From: Myoxocephalus aenaeus
Taxonomy: Eukaryota; Chordata; Actinopteri; Perciformes; Cottidae
Direction of reading: 5' to 3'
Assembly: GCA_038501785.1 (NCBI GenBank)
Contig: JBAMJR010000001.1
Span: 912,001-976,000, forward strand
DNA length: 64,000 bases
Below, one piece after another: positions 58,101 to 64,000 of this stretch (within the stretch, counting starts at the first letter, position 1; every line of letters begins with the position of its first letter). Both the position numbers and the translations under genes were made by a program. The notes beneath the pieces were generated by a model that had not been told where the DNA came from, made no database searches, and saw only the letters and a list, made by a program, of their open reading frames with translations.

Positions 58101-61100
58101 TATAACTTGTTCCTTTCACACAAAAATTTTTGAGGAACAAACAAACAATGGTAGCTGTTTGGATAGAGCTGGCTAGCTGTTCACCCTGTTTCCAGTCTTT
58201 AGGTTAAGCTACGCTAACCAGTATGTATGTAATGTAATGCTGGCTGTAGTGTACACATTGTAGCATCAATCTTCTTTTCCAATTCTCAGCAAAAGCGTAG
58301 TGTAATTTTCAAAATGTTGATTAACACTAAAATATAAAATGCACCCACACAGGCGTTTTCAGCTAATCTGGTTTATTCAACCTCTCTGGTCTTGATTGAC
58401 ATCTTCCTGAGTGTCCTGTTAGCTTTGCTGCCCCTGTTATGATGGGACAAATTGCACCTTTATCATTCTCATTGGTAAACTGGAGATTTGTCACCCCATT
58501 AATTCCAATCAACTCTCTGGCCCACCTTCAATCTGAGCAGAGGTCCAATCAGCCAGAATAACTGAATATACCTGTTCAGATGCTAACAAATGAAAGATTG
58601 ATGTTTGTGTATTCTTTTTTTTGTCCTGACCGCAACACGCATGCATTCCATTTTCTGTGTCCTCAGAGGTGGATATGATGACGCTTTCATGGCCCAGCTG
58701 GAGGGGAATCTGAATCCTTTCTTCCAGGCGATGTGCCGAGCACAGACCCTGCAGTTCCCCCACAAACGCAGCAGCATGGTCAGCCTGGACAGCCTTCGCA
58801 GAGACCCGCGCTGGAGAGACCCCAACCTGCATGAGGTGATCTCGATGCTCAGCCACCCGATGGACCCTGTCAAGTCCAATGCTGCCGCCTATTTGCAGCA
58901 CCTGTGTTATGAGAGTGACCGCATCAAGCAGGAGGTGCGCCAGCTGAACGGGGTGCCGATCTTGGTGGAATTATTGGACCACCCAAAGCCTGAGGTCCAC
59001 CGCAAGGCCTGTGGGGCTTTGCGCAACATATCCTACGGAAAAGACCACAATAACAAAGTGGCCATCAAGAACTGTGATGGCATCCAAGCTTTAGTCAGAC
59101 TAATGAGGAAGTCTAGCAGCATTGAGGTCAAAGAGTTAGTCACAGGTACCGCTCAATTCTTCACTCTTCCTGGAGCCATAGATTGCAATCTTTCCTTTAT
59201 TCTCAACAGCATTTGTATTATTTCCTTTGCAGGAACTCTGTGGAACCTCTCCTCACATGAGCCGCTGAAGATGATGGTGATCAACAATGGGCTGCAAACA
59301 CTGACTGATGAGATCATCATCCCACACTCAGGATGGAGGAGAGACTCAGCCAACCCCTCCAAACTGCTGAGTGCTGAGTGGACCACAGTCTTCAAGAACA
59401 CCTCTGGATGTCTGAGGTACCTTTGCTTCAGTCGTGGAACATAGGACAACAGACACTAAAAGTGTACTACTTGTGGATTGAGTTCTCGCAGCTTTGCTAA
59501 CAAAGTTGTTTCTGCAGGAACGTCAGCTCAGATGGGGCGGAGGCTCGGCAGAGGTTGAGGGAGTGTGAGGGGCTGGTGGACGCGCTCCTCCATGCCCTTC
59601 AGTCAGCTCTTGTCAACAAGGACACTGATAATAAGGTCATTGAAATTTGAGACTTTGTTTTTTTACTACAAATATTATAAATTGATATGGTACCATTTGC
59701 ACCCTGGTACATTGAGGCAAATATATACACAAATTCATATCAATGGCTTTTAGTCATTTTGGTAATTACATAAAATGCTGTAATAATATGTATTTTCTTA
59801 AAAGGCACGGCCAAGAGAGTTATTTTTGTGAAATGGTCAATTATGACTTATGAATCCACTGAGAGTTGTTTCTCATACTTCTCTAATTTCGCATAACATT
59901 TAAGTTAATAGCCTGTTCACAACTGCATTTGATTCAGACATGTAATGCAAGTCACCAAAGCAATTAAATAATGGATAAAGTTCTCCAACGTGTAATTTCC
60001 TCCAAATTTACATTTTGATAGGAAAACTCACCAATACATTTAATTCTGCAAAGGGACCTAGAATTTGTCAGCGTAAACACCTGTATGCCTGCCGAATGCT
60101 GTGCACCTTTCTGCAGAGCGTCTTTGATTGAAATCTTCTGTCGTCCTCAATTCAGTCCGTGGAGAATTGCGTGTGCATCCTGCGAAACCTGTCCTATCAT
60201 GTTCACAAAGAGATACCAGGAGCGGAGCGATTTCAGGAACCCCATGCCAATCATCTGATGAGAACAGTGGGACACCAGAAGAAGAAGAACGAGACAGACT
60301 GCTTTGGGGGAAAAAGACCCAAAGGTTGGTCGCCCGTGATACTTGATGGCATCAACATGAAGTATTTGAGATTTGAGTCTGATAGTGCTTGTACAATCAA
60401 GATACTTTAGTTTAGTGCATCTGTTTTAGTAGTCTGTGCTTCAAAAACTGCTATTTTAAGCCCCTGAGTCATTTTCAGAAGATTTTACATCTTATTTTAT
60501 TGTTTTATTCTTTGTTATACTTCCTCTCCACCAATACACTGCCCATGCATGTTTTAGTTTTCATAGGATCTATTGTTTTGGCTTTGAGCTGAAGTTTCAC
60601 ATTTCTTGCCCTTTTTCATGCCAATGAGAATATTATATTTTATTACCCTGTATGTGCAGCAGCTGATGGTATATTTTGCTCTGCAGATGGAGTGACATGT
60701 TCCAATATTTAAAAGCTTGTTTATACTCTGTTTTGCACCATGCAACTGAAGGTTTTTTTGCATTACCCAATAGAAGTAATAATTTGAATTACAGCTGATA
60801 TACAGTAACTAATAGGCTGCAGCAGCTTGTGCTGCAGAACACAGCTTAATGGAGAAACAATAGGGTTAGAGTTAATTGTGATTTAAAGTTTTATGGCTTT
60901 TCCCCACTACTAACCTTTCAGCAAATTGCACAAAATTGACAAATGCCTCTCTGAGCCAACCTGATACTGTCGGTACCCCCCAGTGACTCACCACATGCTC
61001 TGTGTCTTCTGCTGCTGCATAATCGTAGTCTTTGACATTGTTCTTTTTTTCTCTTCAAACCGTATTCACCAGAGGAGTGGTTCAATCAAGGTCAGTCTGG

Positions 61101-64000
61101 TCGCTACTGCCGACTATTTTCATGGTGGTGATACTGTGATTCAATACAACATCACATTTACTGACGTAATGAAAACCAGTGTTGTATCTGTGTGCATGTA
61201 TGTGTCTGTGATGTACAGGTTGGAAAAATGGATTAATGGACAGAAAATACGGTACATTGGATTTACCAAAATGTACAGAACAAATGAAAGGTATATACTG
61301 AAGAAATGTAATATCAACTTCACATAAAACATTTTAAATTGAACACAAATAGTGACTGTGATACATTTCATTATGAAATAAGTAGGCTATACATAAGGCT
61401 TATTTCTGATCGATTAAAGGTCGATACATTATGAAGAGCGTCCATCATATATCATCATCATGCAGCACGATAATCAAGCATCAGTACCTGCTTTCTGCGT
61501 TATGTGATCTGCTTTGTATGCATGATGTTGGCATGGCCTGAAAGACAATTCATTTAAATGCAAAGCCACACTCCAGCACCTGCACTACTTGAGGAGAGTT
61601 TCATTGCTAAAACAAAATGACCCTCCAACTGAAATCTGGCAACATCTAGAGGTGGCACATTTTCTCTGGCAGGAACTGGAATTCACTCAAGATACTGCCT
61701 GTCACTGATATATCTTTATTTGCTACTCCTAAAACTATCTTTACTCTTTTGTGTCTTTACCGGAATGCTGCTGTTTTAAGCCATGCATGCATATATATTT
61801 GAATTTTCACGGTATCGCACTGTGCTGAATACGGTATATGTGGATCCGGCTGCCGTTTGAACTGAGATCAAAGCTATGCTCGTGGCTCCCACACTCCAAC
61901 CAGTGAATGCAAATCAGTATGGCCAGTAAGGCCAGCATGTAATCCCTGATGCTTTATACTACTTGTCAGATGTCTGGCAATCTCCACTGGCTCAGTACAA
62001 AAAAACAACTCTGCAGGGGTCTGACAGAGATGTAATTTTGTTGCTTAGGGTTTCATTAAATTCATCAACATATTTTCCTCGTGGCCTGCCTACTTATTGA
62101 CCTAATTGACCTAAAGTAAACTAGATAAAAGAAATTGTGGAACAGTGTTAACATAATCTATTCAGGACTTGCACTGCTTGAATGTCATCCCTGACTTTCT
62201 CTGCCTTTCTGTTCAAAGGCTTGGAACTGCTGTACCAGCCAGAGGTGCTGAGGCTCTACCTCTCTCTCCTCACCTGCAGTCACAACCACAACACCCTGGA
62301 GGCAGCTGCAGGGGCCGTGCAGAACCTTGCTGCAGGACACTGGGCTGTGAGTAGTTGGAACAGCTCTAGTTTTTACACTCTTTGCAAAAGGGGCTGTAAT
62401 TGTGGCGAGCATCCCAAACATAAAAATCGTCTCTATAACGCTGGAAATGGGAGCATTAAACTTTAAATTAATGTAGTTATCAAGTGGCACATTGTTGGCC
62501 CAGTTTATATCAAAGTACGATCACCATGGCTGCTATCGTAGTGCCCTTGTGTCCTTGTACATTGTCTATGGAGCTGGTCCAGGATTTGTCTCTGACATTA
62601 TCACTATGACTCTCTCCGCTCATAGTAAGAAAAGAATTTAAGTGAGCTGTAAATAAATAACACATCAGTTTGGGGTCTTTTTTACCCTTTACTTACTAGT
62701 GCTGCAATGGATCATAACAACTATTTGGATCGAATCACGGGTTAGAGTCACGGATTGGATCACAGATCGGATCAGCACAACAAAAACATTTTAGAGATCC
62801 CTGATCATGTTTTTTTTTTGCCACTGATACTTATTGCCGATCATTTATTATTTGATTATAGCAGCTGGTCTATAAGGCCCCAGACTATTTTTTTTTTTGC
62901 CACCATCCCAAAAAACATTTCCACAGCTTGAGGTCCGTAAACAATCAGACATTCTAAATTGTATCTTTTTACTTTTCGTGTAACATTAACAGAGATCTAG
63001 AAAAGCATACATGTTGATGTCCTGCGTATAACGATGGTCTTTATTTCACACTTTATTTGCCCACGCGAGGGGGGAGGATCGGTATGGATCACAGATCAAC
63101 AATGGTCCGTTACACAACTAGTCTACACTGTGCAGGGTCAAACTCGACAATCTCCTCGTGCCCTTATGTTGGCCTCATGCCCACAGACTTGTTCTTGGTT
63201 GGTTTGGTTGTTTTTCTGAGGCTGCATTAATGTTCAAGTGTGCAGAAGAAGGGAGATGTGGGGTTGATCATTACTTTGTTACCAGCCTGTGTGATCAACA
63301 ATCACTTTTACTGGAGTAAGTGAACTATAAATAATGGGCTTTGCCAAGACGTACTGCGCCATGAATGCCACTGTAATTTAAGATCGATGCTCAGATTGCT
63401 CAGGAGTTTTAAATTCCTTTGATTTTGAAATCTAGTTGCATCATACAATCAAGCTGAATGCTATTTATAATATATACTTGTGATGCTCTTGGTGGTGTTG
63501 TAAAGGTGGAGAGGTGAGTGGGATATGAAGGACCCCAAAATCAAAATCTCAGCTGCATTTTGTGTTTGCTCTTGTAGTGGTCCAGCTACATCCGGGCCAC
63601 AGTGAGAAAAGAGAAAGGTCTGCCTATTCTGGTGGAGCTGCTGCGCTCCGATGTGGACAAAGTGGTGCGAGCTGTGGCTATTGCTCTTCGCAACCTGGCG
63701 ATGGACAGGAGGAATAAAGACCTGATAGGTGCTGTCTTCTAACTCATCTGCATACAGGCGCTGCATCTGCATACTAACTTTGCTATGTGGTCTCTCTGTC
63801 ACACAGGCAACTATGCTTTGAGAGACCTTGTCGGTAATCTGCCATGTGGGCAGCAGCACCCAGCGAAGAATCTTGAGGGAGATACAGTGGTGTCTATTCT
63901 GAACACCATCCATGAGATCATCACAGATAGCCCAGAGAACGCCCGAGCGCTTATACAGGGGCATGCAGTGCAGAAACTGGTGGCCATCAACAAGTCAAGG
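51818..64000 (+). CDS. arvcf: ARVCF armadillo-repeat catenin (p120-catenin family), N-terminal 753 residues, 3' end outside window
   Basis: Proteins of this family bind the juxtamembrane region of cadherins at cell junctions. Exons: 51818-51838, 55219-55395, 56124-56743, 58667-59145, 59233-59416, 59518-59635, 60156-60324, 61073-61090, 62219-62346, 63578-63728 and 63807 to the window edge; all phases agree. The first 270 or so residues are acidic and Ser/Thr/Pro-rich (DTPTSIASVMTT, YGSLSRATMHGYWP). The armadillo domain begins in the 58667 exon: SLRRDPRWRDPNLHEVISML, NAAAYLQHLCYESDRIK, KACGALRNISYG. Later come GTLWNLSSHEPLKMMVI, RNVSSDGAEARQRLRECEGL and SVENCVCILRNLSYHVHKEI. The ARVCF insert FGGKRPKEEWFNQG distinguishes it from p120 and delta-catenin. 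The chosen start encodes MPAEVKE; the N-terminal coiled coil of long human ARVCF is not encoded here. The zdhhc8 neighbour fits human 22q11.2. Confidence 0.9.
51839..55218. other. arvcf intron 1 (3.4 kb)
   Basis: This intron follows the seven-codon exon. It contains a (GT)n tract at 52069-52146. I recognise no exon, element or RNA gene in the rest. Confidence 0.7.
52069..52146. repeat. (GT)n microsatellite, about 39 units
   Basis: An uninterrupted GT tract of about 77 bp in arvcf intron 1. Its minus-strand frames of alternating T and H are by-products. Confidence 0.97.
55396..56123. other. arvcf intron 2
   Basis: A 0.73 kb AT-rich intron starting GTTTTTTTTTTTTT, a weak donor. No element recognised. 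Confidence 0.7.
56744..58666. other. arvcf intron 3 (1.9 kb)
   Basis: It carries a miniature element at 57867-58322. The rest, including a short GA run at about 57443, shows nothing recognisable. Confidence 0.75.
57867..58322. mobile_element. MITE with long imperfect terminal inverted repeats in arvcf intron 3
   Basis: The left arm begins AATAGTTTGACATTTGGCGA and continues CACTTTCTTGCTGATAATTA and GATGAGAAGATCAATACC. The right arm is its imperfect reverse complement, ending TCAGCAAAAGCGTAGTG and TTTTCAAAATGTTGATT. Inside are CTGGCTAGCTGTTCACCCTG and TTCCAGTCTTTAGGTTAAGC. All these blocks match a very abundant teleost repeat whose palindromic arms flank TTAGCTTAGC-type units. No coding capacity. 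Confidence 0.75.
59636..60155. other. arvcf intron between the exons ending at 59635 and starting at 60156
   Basis: A 520 bp AT-rich intron with a weak donor (GTCATT). Nothing recognised in it. Confidence 0.7.
60325..61072. other. arvcf intron upstream of the microexon
   Basis: A 748 bp intron with no recognised element. Its acceptor (TATTCACCAG) leads into the 18-nt exon. Confidence 0.7.
61073..61090 (+). other. arvcf: 18-nt arvcf microexon
   Basis: The exon lies between CACCAG and GTCAGT and adds EEWFNQ, giving PKEEWFNQG across the junctions. This matches the ARVCF block KEEWFHQG. It is phase 1 on both sides, so it can be skipped without changing frame. It is part of the arvcf coding sequence listed above. 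Confidence 0.85.
61091..62218. other. arvcf intron downstream of the microexon
   Basis: This 1.1 kb intron is where human ARVCF carries a symmetric exon beginning KKDGEMDRNF. I found no counterpart. No element is recognised. Confidence 0.65.
62347..63577. other. arvcf intron holding repeat copy B
   Basis: A 1.2 kb intron whose middle is the element at 62697-63121. The flanks show nothing recognisable. Confidence 0.75.
62697..63121 (+). mobile_element. Dispersed MITE-like repeat, copy B (both ends present)
   Basis: The left end TAGTGCTGCAATGGATCAT and the right end, whose reverse complement reads TAGTTGTGTAACGGACCAT, are imperfect inverted repeats. The interior shares several long blocks with 46551-46773 (CAGATCGGATCAGCACA, GATTATAGCAGCTGGTCTA). 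It is 425 bp without coding capacity. Target duplications are not clear, so the superfamily is uncertain. Confidence 0.75.

Noticed and set aside
63461..63964. 167-codon minus-strand frame
   Set aside because: It is antisense to two arvcf armadillo exons and crosses their introns; no protein resemblance.
1..64000. CRISPR arrays, operons, phage or bacterial genes
   Set aside because: The window is intron-rich vertebrate DNA; its repeats are microsatellites and transposons, with no spaced direct-repeat array.

Overview
This is vertebrate nuclear DNA, almost certainly from a ray-finned (teleost) fish. Four multi-exon genes with GT-AG introns encode proteins recognisable as NIPBL, NUP155, ZDHHC8 and ARVCF. 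An intronless chemoreceptor-like GPCR lies among them. The introns and spacers carry teleost-type repeats: hAT-like miniature elements, an L2/Rex1-type LINE fragment and long (GT)n, (AT)n and poly-G tracts. The species cannot be named from the sequence, and the a/b letters of teleost paralogues are not resolved.

Layout: (1) 231-6440 (+), the last 18 coding exons of nipbl (cohesin loader); the gene begins before the window. (2) 8465-24352 (+), a complete 33-coding-exon nup155 (nuclear pore inner ring), with four mobile-element insertions in its introns. (3) 26220-27302 (-), a one-exon 360-residue GPCR, convergent with nup155 and divergent from the next gene; it looks like a V1R-related ORA receptor, but that is not proven. 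(4) 29121-39938 (+), a complete 10-coding-exon zdhhc8 palmitoyltransferase with a 6.7 kb first intron and an unusual C-terminal tail. (5) 39939-51817, an 11.9 kb spacer with a 5'-truncated LINE whose reverse-transcriptase ORF carries a stop codon. (6) 51818-64000 (+), the first 11 recognised coding exons of arvcf (p120-catenin family), which continues past the window.

nipbl and nup155 are housekeeping genes and neighbours in human 5p13. zdhhc8 and arvcf are close together in human 22q11.2. The window therefore joins two blocks that are separate in human, with the GPCR at the join. Every exon chain was checked by phase: nipbl in-window 2955 nt (984 aa plus stop), nup155 4104 nt (1367 aa plus stop), zdhhc8 2400 nt (799 aa plus stop), arvcf in-window 2259 nt (753 codons).

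I found no RNA gene, no CRISPR array and no evidence of a new multi-gene system. The items most worth a second look are the GPCR, the repeat-bearing and PDZ-ligand-less ZDHHC8 tail, the chained upstream ORFs before zdhhc8, the N-terminally short ARVCF start with its 18-nt microexon, and the mobile elements.
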